This document shows, piece after piece, positions 25,747-34,982 of a stretch of DNA of 64,000 bases (the first letter of the stretch is position 1; each line of letters opens with the position of its first letter). The translations under genes and the position numbers were made by a program. Source of the stretch: JACOMS01 sp051252005 (GTDB taxonomy: Bacteria; Pseudomonadota; Alphaproteobacteria; Caulobacterales; Maricaulaceae); assembly GCA_051252005.1 (NCBI GenBank), contig JBPOEZ010000003.1:372001-436000 (forward strand), given 5' to 3'. The notes below the pieces were generated by a model. It had not been told where the DNA came from and did no database searches. It worked only from the letters and a program-made list of their open reading frames with translations.

Positions 25747-26640
25747 ATGAGCAAAGAGCAGATAAAGCACCTCATTAAAAACTATGTTTCGGAAGATGGC
25801 ATGTTTGATATGGGAATAGGAGGCGTACAGCTTTTTAAAATTACAGCCCCGATTCGATGCGCCCCGGTTGTCTACGAACCTTCCATCATCGCTATTGTGA
25901 CGGGAAGCAAAGAAGCGATTTTGAACGGTGATCGTTATGAATATAACAGCGGCAAATATATGTGCTGCTCGATGTCGATGCCTGTTGAGGCAGGAACGCA
26001 ACAGGCTTCGAAAGAAAACCCTCTGCTAGGCGTTTATATCTCACTGGATACCAAGGTTATGACCGAGCTGGTAATAAGCATGGAAAGCACCGGAACCATC
26101 AACCGAAAGCTCAGTGGCCGCCCGCCTCAGCAAGGCCTTGCATTCGCAGAATGGGATGCAACTTTTACTGAGGCACTTTTACGCTTACTTCAACTATCAA
26201 CGAGTCCAACAGATATGGCCGTTTTGGGAGAAGGTCGGCTTCGCGAACTATATTATTCTATACTTATGAGCGATGCTGGGCATTCGCTTAGGCGTGCATT
26301 TGGTGTGGGGAACGAGATTGCCCGCTCAATAGAGTATTTATCTTCAAACTTGATAGCCGCCGTCACCATAGAGGGTTTGGCTGCGCGCGTAGGCATGAGC
26401 CGTGCTGTCTTTCATCGTAAGTTTAAGCAGGCGACGACTATGTCGCCGATACAGTTCATGAAATCTATGCGGTTAAACAACGCGGCTATGAATATAGCCA
26501 ATGGAATGCCGGTGAACAAAGCTGCAATGGGTGTTGGCTATCAAAGCTCTTCTCAATTTAGTCGCGAATTCAAACGACTGTACGGACAGTCACCTAAACA
26601 GTGGAGCCAATCCAATCAACCTCCTTCGGGGTTAATGTAG
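25747..26640 (+). CDS. AraC-family transcriptional regulator (AraC_N type)
   Basis: 297 residues: an N-terminal AraC_N sensor domain (about residues 20-180) and a C-terminal double helix-turn-helix. The HTH reads 'VTIEGLAARVGMSRAVFHRKF' in parts near residue 215 and 'GYQSSSQFSREFKRLYGQSP' near 265. Regulators of this type usually activate a divergently transcribed oxidoreductase in response to a small molecule. The 153-bp spacer to the SDR gene fits that arrangement. The ligand is unknown. Confidence 0.87.
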   Translation: MSKEQIKHLIKNYVSEDGMFDMGIGGVQLFKITAPIRCAPVVYEPSIIAIVTGSKEAILNGDRYEYNSGKYMCCSMSMPVEAGTQQASKENPLLGVYISLDTKVMTELVISMESTGTINRKLSGRPPQQGLAFAEWDATFTEALLRLLQLSTSPTDMAVLGEGRLRELYYSILMSDAGHSLRRAFGVGNEIARSIEYLSSNLIAAVTIEGLAARVGMSRAVFHRKFKQATTMSPIQFMKSMRLNNAAMNIANGMPVNKAAMGVGYQSSSQFSREFKRLYGQSPKQWSQSNQPPSGLM

Positions 26641-26803
26641 CTGACCTCTTAGTCTGAAGGTAATATTTGTCATGCTTTAATGCCCTCAATTGGGAATATC
26701 GTAGCACGAGCAAACATAGCGTAAATCTCCGCTTTGGCGGAAATGTAAGTCAGTTTATGTGAAATGTGCAAATAGGATCGAAAGGCCATCTTAAAAGCCG
26801 GTT

Positions 26804-27097
26804 TTACTCGGCGGCGTCCATACGGTTCTCTCGCATGACTCTGCGGCGACGCTCTGCATCAGGAAAATCAAAATCAGCGGAAGCATCATCATCTTGCTCG
26901 TCTGAGAACAAAAACTCCAAGTCTTCACTTTTGCAGTTCAGAGCGTTTGAAACATCACTTAACACCGTATCTCTCACAGATTTTTTTGTGTGAAAAGCCG
27001 CGACAAGACCTGCTGACACAAAGGCCACGTCAGCGCTGGCGCTTTGATCTGTAGGTTCTCCGCTACGAGGCTCATGTGCTGTGAATATGTCTTTCAT
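26804..27097 (-). CDS. Hypothetical small acidic protein
   Basis: A 97-residue protein I do not recognise. The middle ('VRDTVLSDVSNALNC') looks helical. The C-terminal third is strongly acidic (SDEQDDDASADFDF) and then switches to a basic stretch (RRRRVMRENR). A good ribosome-binding site (AAGGAAAC) directly precedes the ATG, which supports it as a real gene. It is convergent with the AraC-family gene and lies downstream of the RibD-like gene on the same strand, 120 bases away. Confidence 0.55.
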   Translation of the reverse strand: MKDIFTAHEPRSGEPTDQSASADVAFVSAGLVAAFHTKKSVRDTVLSDVSNALNCKSEDLEFLFSDEQDDDASADFDFPDAERRRRVMRENRMDAAE

Positions 27098-27217
27098 GTT
27101 TCCTTTTTACAATCCTGCAAATCAAACCCACAGAACATCACTAGCGTAACAAGGCCACTGTTCATGCCTGTTTGCAAGTACTATTTTTGGAAGGGAAATC
27201 TACGACAAAAGCCAAGC

Positions 27218-27646
27218 TTAAAACTTAGCGAAAAAATCAGCGTGAACCCGAAACGCTTCTTCCGCGCCGACGCCGACAACCGTATCAATTCCTGCCTCTT
27301 GCAGCATTGCGGCTCCGCGCCAATGCACGCGGGGGTCAGGGTCTATACAGGCAATAACGCAGCGGGCTATTCCCGCTTCAATAAGCGCGTTTGCGCAAGG
27401 CGGGGTTTGCCCATGATGAGAACAAGGTTCTAGCGTGACATAGACCGTTGAACCGAAGGCCTTATCGCCCGCCTCAGACAGCGCGCCAGTTTCCCCGTGC
27501 GGCCGTCCGCCAAGGCCTGTGACGCCTCGGCCAACGATGTCTCCATCGCGTATGATAACACAGCCCACTGATGGGTTCTCAGCCGTTTTTCCGTGATGAG
27601 ACCAAGCGAGGTCGATAGCCATCGCCATATAATCTTCGTCGGTCAT
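27218..27646 (-). CDS. Riboflavin-specific deaminase-only RibD-like protein
   Basis: The 142-residue protein corresponds to the N-terminal deaminase half of RibD. It has the zinc motif HGE (usually HAE) near residue 49 and 'PCSHHGQTPPC' near 74, supplying the two Cys ligands. 'NPSVGCVI' near residue 24 is typical of RibD. The C-terminal reductase domain is missing: the ORF stops after 'ADFFAKF', just where the linker to the reductase begins. Deaminase-only forms exist in bacteria, with the reductase encoded elsewhere. The ATG at 27646 is used rather than the TTG one codon upstream. gpmA lies 16 bases upstream on the same strand. Confidence 0.8.
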   Translation of the reverse strand: MTDEDYMAMAIDLAWSHHGKTAENPSVGCVIIRDGDIVGRGVTGLGGRPHGETGALSEAGDKAFGSTVYVTLEPCSHHGQTPPCANALIEAGIARCVIACIDPDPRVHWRGAAMLQEAGIDTVVGVGAEEAFRVHADFFAKF

Positions 27647-27662
27647 CAAAGTCGATCCTTAA

Positions 27663-28385
27663 TTAATATGCAGGCAGCGCCTTCGCCCGGTCTTTATCAA
27701 GGTAGCTTGCAGAGACTATGTTCAGAGTTCCGTCTTCAAGGTCAATCAAAAGCGGGTTTCCTGTCGGGAATTCAAAACCTGGAATATCCGCGTCAGCTAC
27801 GTTGAAGAGATATTTCATCAAGGCCCGAAGTGAGTTTCCATGGGCGGAAATGATGAGGTTCTTTCCGGCTTTAATCTGCGGAACGATTTCAGCCTCAAAA
27901 TAAGGTAAAACGCGCTCGGTCGTAATTTTTAAGCTCTCACCCATTGGCAGTAATTTCGGATCAATATGCGCGTAACGCGGATCATGCGATGGGTGGCGTT
28001 CGTCATCCAGATCGATTTGCGGGGGCGGCACATCAAAGCTGCGACGCCAAATATGGACTTGTTCGTCCCCGTGTTTGTCGCGGGTTTCCTGTTTGTTCAG
28101 ACCTGTGAGCCCGCCGTAGTGACGCTCGTTTAAGCGCCAGTCTTTGGTCACAGGAATATACATTTGATTGAGCCCGGACAGTGTCATCCATAGGGTACGA
28201 ATTGCGCGTGTCTGGAACGATGTGTAGGCCGCGTCGAACTGAATATTTTCGGCTTTCAAAAGTTCCGCCGCTTTATTGGCTTCGGCCACACCATTTTCTG
28301 TGAGGTCAACATCGACCCAGCCCGTAAAACGGTTTTGAAGATTCCATTCGCTTTGTCCGTGACGGACGAGAACAAGTTTAGTCAT
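27663..28385 (-). CDS. gpmA: 2,3-bisphosphoglycerate-dependent phosphoglycerate mutase
   Basis: 240 residues starting MTKLVLVRHGQSEWN. RHG carries the phospho-acceptor His, and the partner His is in 'ISAHGNSLRALMKYL' near residue 180. It interconverts 3- and 2-phosphoglycerate. The ATG at 28385 is chosen over an in-frame GTG 12 bases upstream because the catalytic strand then starts at the usual residue. The start overlaps the end of the upstream anchored protein by 8 bases. Confidence 0.93.
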   Translation of the reverse strand: MTKLVLVRHGQSEWNLQNRFTGWVDVDLTENGVAEANKAAELLKAENIQFDAAYTSFQTRAIRTLWMTLSGLNQMYIPVTKDWRLNERHYGGLTGLNKQETRDKHGDEQVHIWRRSFDVPPPQIDLDDERHPSHDPRYAHIDPKLLPMGESLKITTERVLPYFEAEIVPQIKAGKNLIISAHGNSLRALMKYLFNVADADIPGFEFPTGNPLLIDLEDGTLNIVSASYLDKDRAKALPAY

Positions 28386-29097
28386 TATGGTTTCCACTCA
28401 CTTTTATGCACGATGGCAGTTCGCTTACAACGCGGCAAGCCGCCTTAAAAGCCGCCGTTTGCGCAGATAGATTTTGCTCGGCTCCATATACAGGATCGAG
28501 CGCTCTTTGAATATGGTAATCAACCAAATTGATAAGACGCAAAATATCGTCTTTAGGCAACAAGTCGCGATTTTTATTCACCTCGGAAAGTATATAGGCA
28601 AGACGGCCGACACGGCCTTCAACGGCATCTACGTCCCAAGCATGCTCCGTAACCTTATGGCCCGTTTGAAAATAGCTCTGCCAATCTAAGAAGAAGAAGG
28701 CAGCCTGTTTGAAATCCTCTGGATCCCCGCTCACGTCATAAGATCTTAAAAAAGGGTCTGCGATAGCGACGCGCTGCAAGACGCGGCGCACCTCAAGCGC
28801 TTCAGCGCGCTTACTCCAATCAACAGGCGTTGTAAATGTCCAGACAATGTCATCTGGCCTATACTTAAACCGTCCCGCTCGTAATTCGTCCCGGCTGCTG
28901 TGCACGGACTGTAAACGCACAATATCGCTCAACTGAAAATCAGGGTTCACGGCAGTAAAAGCGTCTAAAGTCGGCATCTCTAAGGACGGCTCAAATTTAT
29001 CCTCTTTCACGGGGTCTTCAGAGGGCCAAAACAAGCCAAGCGCGATCACTGCAATAATCGCGGCGAAGGCTAGAAAAGCTTTCAAAAAATTTAGCAT
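28378..29097 (-). CDS. Membrane-anchored protein of unknown function (possible heparinase-N-like fragment)
   Basis: 239 residues with one N-terminal membrane helix (residues 4-23), so the rest is probably periplasmic. 'FLDWQSYFQTGHKVTEHAWD' followed by 'EGRVGRLAYILSEV' resembles the alpha-toroid start of heparinase II/III and alginate-lyase-like proteins (an H-x-W...R pattern). That match is weak, and no lyase C-terminal domain is present. Cysteines near the C-terminus (CRVVSELPSC) could form a disulfide. It overlaps gpmA by 8 bases, so the two are probably co-translated. Confidence 0.6.
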   Translation of the reverse strand: MLNFLKAFLAFAAIIAVIALGLFWPSEDPVKEDKFEPSLEMPTLDAFTAVNPDFQLSDIVRLQSVHSSRDELRAGRFKYRPDDIVWTFTTPVDWSKRAEALEVRRVLQRVAIADPFLRSYDVSGDPEDFKQAAFFFLDWQSYFQTGHKVTEHAWDVDAVEGRVGRLAYILSEVNKNRDLLPKDDILRLINLVDYHIQRALDPVYGAEQNLSAQTAAFKAACRVVSELPSCIKVSGNHND

Positions 29098-29162
29098 CTA
29101 TTTAGCATCTATTCCGATTTGATGTTTCTGTAAAAGACGATCCTTACGCTTTCCTTATACTA

Positions 29163-31979
29163 TTAATGTGCGTCGTTCCAGTTTAGCGCGGCGTGCGCTT
29201 CGACGACAAGCGGCACGGATAAATTAACGGCCGGCATAGACGCGCCTTCCATGACGTGTTTGGCTACAGCAATAAGATCATCTGCGCGCGTTTCTGGTAC
29301 TTCAAAAACCAGTTCATCATGAACCTGCAAGAGCATACGCGCACCCTCAACCGCCTTTATCGCATCCGGCATACGGATCATCGCCCGCCGCATAACATCA
29401 GACGCCGCGCCTTGAATGGGCGCGTTAATCGCCTGACGTTCGGCAAATGCGCGCTGCATTTGGTTGCGCTCTCCAATGCCTTTGATGTGGCACTTCCGGC
29501 CAAAGATAGTTTTTACATAACCATATTCATGCGCCTCAGATTTCGCAGCATCCATGTAGGCTTTAATCCCAGGAAACTTCACAAAATAGCTATCAATATA
29601 CTCTTTGGCTTCGGTACGTGAAATTCCAAGATTATTCGCAAGACCAAACGCGGAAATACCGTAGATAATTCCGAAATTAATCGCCTTAGCTTTCCGCCGG
29701 GTTTGCGGGTCCATATCCGCAATCGATACGCCAAACATCTCAGACGCCGTTAGCGCGTGAATATCTACGCCGTCCGCAAAGGCTTGCTTCATCGAACTCA
29801 AATCAGCGGCGTGAGCCAATATACGCAGTTCAATTTGTGAATAGTCAGCGGCGACCAAAACATGGCCCGTCTCGGCGACAAAGGCGTCGCGTATTTTACG
29901 GCCGTCATCTGTACGGATCGGGATGTTTTGCAGGTTAGGATCAGAAGACGATAACCGCCCTGTCGTGGTTGCGGCCAAGGCAAAACTCGTATGCACGCGC
30001 TTTGTGCGCGGGTTAATCTGGCTAACAAGCGCATCCGTATAGGTCGATTTAAGCTTCGCATAATGCCGCCAATCCAAAATGACGGTCGGCAGCTTATGCC
30101 CCTTCGCGGCCAAGTCCTCAAGCACGCCAGCGCCGGTTTGCCATGCGCCAGTCTTTGTTTTCTTACCGCCCGGAAGCTCCATTTTATCAAAGAGGATTTC
30201 GCCCAGCTGTTTTGGAGAACCTAAATTAAATGCGCCTTCCGCAAGTTCATGCGCCTCGGATTCTAGGCCAGCCATTTTCTGTGCAAAATCACCAGAGAGC
30301 CGTGCAAGCACAGCCTGATCAACCTTGATGCCCTCATTTTCCATTTTCGCAAGTACGCGCGGCATGCCACGCTCGAGGGTTTCATAGACGGTCGCCACTT
30401 GCTCTTGGCCCAGTTTGGGTTTGAAAAACCGCCAAAGCCGCAAAGTCACATCAGCATCTTCCGCCGCGTAGGGCGTTGCTTCCTCAAGCGAAAATTCGTT
30501 AAACGTTCGCGCTTTTTTACCTGTTCCAGCGATCTCTTTGAAGCTGATCGGTTTGTGCCCGAAATGCATTTCAGACAGCGCGTCCATGCCGTGGCCATGC
30601 AGCCCGCCTTCAAGCGCGTATGACATCAGCATCGTGTCGTCATAAGGCCACGGGTAAAGTCCGTAGCGCTGAAACACGCCCAAATCATATTTAAAGTTTT
30701 GCCCGACCTTCAGAACGGCCTCGCTATGCAAAAGCGGCTCAAGCACGCCAAGCGCTTGGTCCATATCAATTTGCTCAGGCGCGCCTTCGCCGAGAAGGTC
30801 GCCGCCGCCCGTATGGCCTAGCGGGATATAGCAGGCTTCATTATCGGCGACAGACAAGCAAACTCCGACCATATTCGCGGCCGCGCTATCAAGGCTGTCC
30901 GTTTCCAAATCTACGGCAATAACGCCCGCTTCAAAGCCGCGTTTCACCCAATGCTCGAGGCGCTCCATTGTTTGGACGCACTCATATTTTTCTTTGTCAA
31001 AGATAACATTCGCCGGAACATCAGACGTCGCCGGAAGTCCTGCCTTAGTATCATCACGGCGTAGACCGTCCGTTACCCCCTCCCCTAAAGCCGCGCGGAC
31101 GCGGTTAGTCAGGGTGCGGAAGGTCATGAGATCAAGAAAGTCGAAAAGCACTTCCTGATCAGGATCAGAAACGGCGAAATCTTCCAGCGGAGTTTCCACA
31201 TCAATATCAACCTTGAGGGTCACAAGCTCGCGAGAAATACGGGCCTTATCGGCGTGCTCTAACAGTTTCTCGCGGCGGCCTTTTTGCGGGATCTCGCCAG
31301 CGCGCTCTAATAATGTATCCAGATCACCAAATTGATTAATTAAAAGCGCCGCCGTTTTCACACCAATCCCGGGAACGCCCGGGACGTTGTCGACGCTGTC
31401 ACCCGCAAGGCTTTGAATATCGATGACTTTATCGGGATTGACCCCAAACTTTTCGTTGACTTCGGGTATGCCAATCGCGCGGTTCTTCATTGTGTCAAGC
31501 ATGGATACACGTTCGGAGACTAGCTGCATGAGGTCTTTATCAGACGAAATGATTGTCACGCGCGCCCCTTTAGCTTCTGCCTGTTTGGCGTAGGTCGCAA
31601 TCAAATCATCAGCCTCGAATCCAACCATTTCAATCGACGCCGCGCCAAAAGCCCGAGTGGCGTCGCGGGTCAGCGGAAATTGCGGGATGAGCTCTTCCGG
31701 CGTTTCTGATCGGTTGGCTTTGTATTCTGGGTAAATATCATTGCGGAAGGTCTTGCCCGACGCATCAAAAATAACGGCGAAATGCGTAGGCCGCGCTTCA
31801 TCGGTCTGATCACGCAGGAGCTTAAACAGCATATTCGAAAAGCCGGCCACCGCGCCGATAGGCAGACCATCGCTTTTTCGCGTCAAAGGCGGCAAAGCAT
31901 GGAACGCCCTGAAAATATAACCGGATCCATCGACAAGAACGACATGGGATTGACGGTCAACAGGTTTGGATGTGGACAT
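29163..31979 (-). CDS. polA: DNA polymerase I
   Basis: The 938-residue protein has all three Pol I domains. The 5'-3' exonuclease/FEN domain shows 'VDGSGYIFRAFHALPP' at the start and 'GDSVDNVPGVPGIG' near residue 193. The 3'-5' exonuclease has 'VDLETDSLD' with the metal-binding Asp and Glu intact. The polymerase domain has 'DYSQIELRILAH', 'RRKAKAINFGIIYGISAFGLA' in two parts and 'LQVHDELVFEVP'. It removes RNA primers and fills gaps in replication and repair. It diverges from the TonB-C protein. Confidence 0.96.
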   Translation of the reverse strand: MSTSKPVDRQSHVVLVDGSGYIFRAFHALPPLTRKSDGLPIGAVAGFSNMLFKLLRDQTDEARPTHFAVIFDASGKTFRNDIYPEYKANRSETPEELIPQFPLTRDATRAFGAASIEMVGFEADDLIATYAKQAEAKGARVTIISSDKDLMQLVSERVSMLDTMKNRAIGIPEVNEKFGVNPDKVIDIQSLAGDSVDNVPGVPGIGVKTAALLINQFGDLDTLLERAGEIPQKGRREKLLEHADKARISRELVTLKVDIDVETPLEDFAVSDPDQEVLFDFLDLMTFRTLTNRVRAALGEGVTDGLRRDDTKAGLPATSDVPANVIFDKEKYECVQTMERLEHWVKRGFEAGVIAVDLETDSLDSAAANMVGVCLSVADNEACYIPLGHTGGGDLLGEGAPEQIDMDQALGVLEPLLHSEAVLKVGQNFKYDLGVFQRYGLYPWPYDDTMLMSYALEGGLHGHGMDALSEMHFGHKPISFKEIAGTGKKARTFNEFSLEEATPYAAEDADVTLRLWRFFKPKLGQEQVATVYETLERGMPRVLAKMENEGIKVDQAVLARLSGDFAQKMAGLESEAHELAEGAFNLGSPKQLGEILFDKMELPGGKKTKTGAWQTGAGVLEDLAAKGHKLPTVILDWRHYAKLKSTYTDALVSQINPRTKRVHTSFALAATTTGRLSSSDPNLQNIPIRTDDGRKIRDAFVAETGHVLVAADYSQIELRILAHAADLSSMKQAFADGVDIHALTASEMFGVSIADMDPQTRRKAKAINFGIIYGISAFGLANNLGISRTEAKEYIDSYFVKFPGIKAYMDAAKSEAHEYGYVKTIFGRKCHIKGIGERNQMQRAFAERQAINAPIQGAASDVMRRAMIRMPDAIKAVEGARMLLQVHDELVFEVPETRADDLIAVAKHVMEGASMPAVNLSVPLVVEAHAALNWNDAH

Positions 31980-32103
31980 AGAGCGACTCCTTGGCGGTGT
32001 TTTGCGCGCGGACCGTCTTTATTTCAAGCGGGATAAGTCACTTTGCGTCAAAATTTTGCCGCTTTGTTTTTCAATTAGGGATATATTGTGGCACAGAGGA
32101 CTT

Positions 32104-33033
32104 ATGTACGACTCCATTGAAGATAGCGAGACCGAAGAAAACCAAGCGCCGCGCGTCCGAGGACGTCGGCGTTTATGGATCGGGTTTGGCATTTTGGCAG
32201 GCCTTGCCCTTCTCATGGCCGCAGCAATTTTCTCCGGCTCGGCACAGCGCGGCTCTACGGTGGATGTTGAAGCTATGAAAATGGAGCGCAAAACATACCT
32301 TGCCGCGATTTCAGAAAATTCAGCGCCTCTGCGCCGTGCAAGGCTCACGGACTTTATGGAAACCTATCCGCAATCAGCCCGCGCAAACGCGGTTGAAGCT
32401 CAACTCTCCGTGCTAGCAGCGGCAGAAGGTGCGGATTGGGCGGCACTGACACATATCGTTTTCGATACAGAAAAAACTCGCCCCGAAAAACTTTCAGCCC
32501 TGAAAGACTACGAAACCCGCTGGAAGATCAACATCTTGGGCGGCCGCGCCGAAGATGTCAAAACCATCCGAAGTCAGCTTTCTTTAAACGCAGAGGATAT
32601 GCCGGACCGTGATCTTGAGAACGGCGGCATGCCGGTAGACGCCAACCTTCAAACCGATAGCCTTGCCGGAGGCGCGAATAACCCAGACCATCAAAGCGTT
32701 ATTGAGCCGCATTTTCCGAACGCGAGCACAGAGACACCAACGCGCCTCGTTATGCCGCCAGAATTGAGGCGCAATGCAACACCTCGCTATCCTAAGCGGG
32801 CATTACGCGCGGAAGCCGAAGCGCTCATCATTCTGCGCCTCTTCATTGACGAACGGGGACGGGTAGTCTCAACAGAGCTCACATTCTCCGAAGCTGACCG
32901 CTATGAAAGTGATTTCATCAAAGCCGCAGAGCGCGCGGCCAGACGGCTACGCTATCATCCGAAAACCGTAAACGGCGAACCTGTTTCGACCTCTGAGATA
33001 ACAAAGCGGTTCAAGTTCCAAGTCGCGGATTAA
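32104..33033 (+). CDS. Membrane-anchored protein with TonB C-terminal domain
   Basis: 309 residues. One membrane helix lies at about residues 23-43, with a basic cytoplasmic N-terminus (RVRGRRR), then a helical periplasmic region and a TonB_C domain over the last 85 residues ('RYPKRALRAEAEALIILRLF', 'AARRLRYHPKTVNGEPV'). The Pro-rich spacer of classical TonB is missing, so it may couple to a specific receptor or act as a structural protein. The ATG at 32104 is preferred over an upstream in-frame start at 31966 because AGAGGAC precedes it and the membrane helix is then N-terminal. A TonB-receptor relic follows directly. Confidence 0.75.
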   Translation: MYDSIEDSETEENQAPRVRGRRRLWIGFGILAGLALLMAAAIFSGSAQRGSTVDVEAMKMERKTYLAAISENSAPLRRARLTDFMETYPQSARANAVEAQLSVLAAAEGADWAALTHIVFDTEKTRPEKLSALKDYETRWKINILGGRAEDVKTIRSQLSLNAEDMPDRDLENGGMPVDANLQTDSLAGGANNPDHQSVIEPHFPNASTETPTRLVMPPELRRNATPRYPKRALRAEAEALIILRLFIDERGRVVSTELTFSEADRYESDFIKAAERAARRLRYHPKTVNGEPVSTSEITKRFKFQVAD

Positions 33034-33052
33034 ATCGAAATGGGTAGGCACT

Positions 33053-33187
33053 ATGTCAAAAATTACGCCCACTAAATTTATATTCACGGACAATACAATA
33101 CTTCGCGGCTCTGGGGCCGCAGCTTCTCGGTCTGCATTTGTGCAAGAACCCCGTATGTACGGAGTCACAGCCCGCCGGAACTTTTAG
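33053..33187 (+). pseudogene. Relic of a TonB-dependent receptor C-terminus
   Basis: A 44-codon frame ends 'SAFVQEPRMYGVTARRNF' and a stop. This is the kind of final beta-strand seen at the end of TonB-dependent receptors (EPRxYGVTxRxxF, terminal Phe). The frame has no plug, barrel or signal peptide upstream; the tonB-C gene ends only 20 bases before it. I read it as the last strands of a deleted receptor. A chance small ORF is possible. Confidence 0.5.
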
Positions 33188-33299
33188 GCTTGGGGCCTCG
33201 TGGAATATTTAGCGGACCGCAACCCAATTTGTGTTAGCCGACTCTTTCCATTACAGCTATTCAAATAGAAGCAGATAATTTGCGCGAAAAGGTGAAACC

Positions 33300-34754
33300 A
33301 TGGTTCGGATCGATTTAAAAGACAAAGCAAAGAAACCTAGCGACTGGGGGTTTGACCTTGACGCTATTCTCGGCCAACAGCGCGCCGCCTTTAACAAAAT
33401 ACCGAATTCGCCGTGGTCTGCCCGTAAGGCTAAATTACAAGAACTTGGCGCGGCCATAGCCTCCCACGCAGAAGACTTTCAAAAAGCCATCGCAAAAGAT
33501 TTTGGTCACCGCGCTTATGAGGAAACCACGATAGCAGAATTGCTTGTCATTCAAGGCGGTATTAAACACGCCATCAAGCATACTCCGAAATGGATGAGAA
33601 CGCGCAAAGCCCCGACGGCGCTGCAATATTTACCCGCCAAAAACCTAATTGTCCCACAGCCCTTAGGCGTCATCGGCATTATAAGCCCTTGGAACTACCC
33701 GCTACAGCTCGCCATTATGCCGCTCATCGGTGCTATCGGAGCGGGAAACCGCGCCATGATAAAACCCAGCGAATATACACCGCATTTATCAGACCTCATG
33801 AAGCGCGTACTCGCGACTGTGTTTAGCGAAGACGAAGTGTTTGTTGCGACTGGCGGCGTAGACGTTGCTTCCGCTTTCTCCGCCCTCCCCTTTGATCATC
33901 TTGTGTTCACAGGATCGACGAATGTTGGACGTATCGTAGCCGGAGCCGCCGCGAAGAACCTTACGCCTGTTACATTAGAACTGGGCGGAAAATCACCAAC
34001 TATCATTGATGACAGTGCCAACATGGATATGACGGTTGGGCGTATTACAAACGGTAAACTTCTCAATGCGGGGCAAACTTGTGTCGCTCCAGATTACGTT
34101 CTCATTCCCGCTGCAAAAATCGATGCTTTCTCCGATGCCATGATCAAAAAGGCCGAAGAGTTTTATCCTACATTTGCAGGCAATGATGATTACACATCGA
34201 TCATCGCCGACAGCCACTATGCCCGCCTTCAAGACTTGCTTGAAGACGCGGAAAACAAAGGCGCGCGCATTCAGGTCGCAGGCGACGATGACAAGCAACA
34301 ACTTGCTAAGGAACGGCGCGTACCGCTGACTGTCGTCACCAATACAACACCCGATATGAAAATTATGCAGGAAGAAATTTTTGGCCCGCTTCTGCCCGTT
34401 GTCGCGAGCGAAAGTCTGGACGACGCGATGGCCTACGTTCAATCCCATGATCGTCCCTTGGCGCTTTATTGGTTTGGAGAAGATAAAACCAAGCGGGATA
34501 AAGTCCTCACAGAAACAATTTCCGGCGGCATCTCCATAAACGAAACCGCTTGGCACGTCGTCCAAGAAGACATTCCCTTCGGCGGCGTTGGCCCGTCGGG
34601 CATGGGAGCCTATCACGGCGAAGCCGGATTTAATTCATTCTCCCATCTCAAGGGTGTCTACCTTCAAAGCCGGTTTAGTCAGGGCAAAAACCTGTTCCCG
34701 CCTTACACAGAGAAAACTCACAAGCTTTTGGGATTGATGAAAAAAATCATTTAG
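33300..34754 (+). CDS. Coniferyl-aldehyde-dehydrogenase-like NAD(P) aldehyde dehydrogenase
   Basis: 484 residues of the class 3-like ALDH fold. Visible are 'ISPWNYPLQLAIMPL' near residue 125, 'FTGSTNVGRIV' (cofactor loop), the catalytic Glu in 'LELGGKSP' near 226 and the catalytic Cys in 'NAGQTCVAPDY' near 260. The long N-terminal region before the Rossmann fold and 'KWMRTRK' match the coniferyl aldehyde dehydrogenase subgroup. It oxidises aromatic or long-chain aldehydes to acids. The following PQQ dehydrogenase could supply its aldehyde substrate, although a 228-bp gap separates them. Confidence 0.85.
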   Translation: MVRIDLKDKAKKPSDWGFDLDAILGQQRAAFNKIPNSPWSARKAKLQELGAAIASHAEDFQKAIAKDFGHRAYEETTIAELLVIQGGIKHAIKHTPKWMRTRKAPTALQYLPAKNLIVPQPLGVIGIISPWNYPLQLAIMPLIGAIGAGNRAMIKPSEYTPHLSDLMKRVLATVFSEDEVFVATGGVDVASAFSALPFDHLVFTGSTNVGRIVAGAAAKNLTPVTLELGGKSPTIIDDSANMDMTVGRITNGKLLNAGQTCVAPDYVLIPAAKIDAFSDAMIKKAEEFYPTFAGNDDYTSIIADSHYARLQDLLEDAENKGARIQVAGDDDKQQLAKERRVPLTVVTNTTPDMKIMQEEIFGPLLPVVASESLDDAMAYVQSHDRPLALYWFGEDKTKRDKVLTETISGGISINETAWHVVQEDIPFGGVGPSGMGAYHGEAGFNSFSHLKGVYLQSRFSQGKNLFPPYTEKTHKLLGLMKKII

Positions 34755-34982
34755 ATCAGATATCTAATTAGGCAGTCAGCCTGAAAAGTGTTTGGAGCGC
34801 GCCTTTAGTTTACTTTATCGTTCTAGGGGCGGCTTTCTTAGCCAAAATGTCATTTGGGAAAAGTCGCAGACTGCGCCGAAACACTTACAGCTTATGGCCT
34901 GAGCGCTATCGCCATGTTTTGGGTATTTGATAGACTCAGCCAATATTGGCTCTAAGATATAAAAAGTCCTGGGGAGGAAAAT

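Noticed and set aside
34784..34930. Open frame with a hydrophobic stretch between the aldehyde dehydrogenase and PQQ dehydrogenase genes
   Set aside because: It encodes about 45 residues with a helix-like part but no ATG, GTG or TTG start in a good place. Could be a relic, but nothing recognisable supports it.
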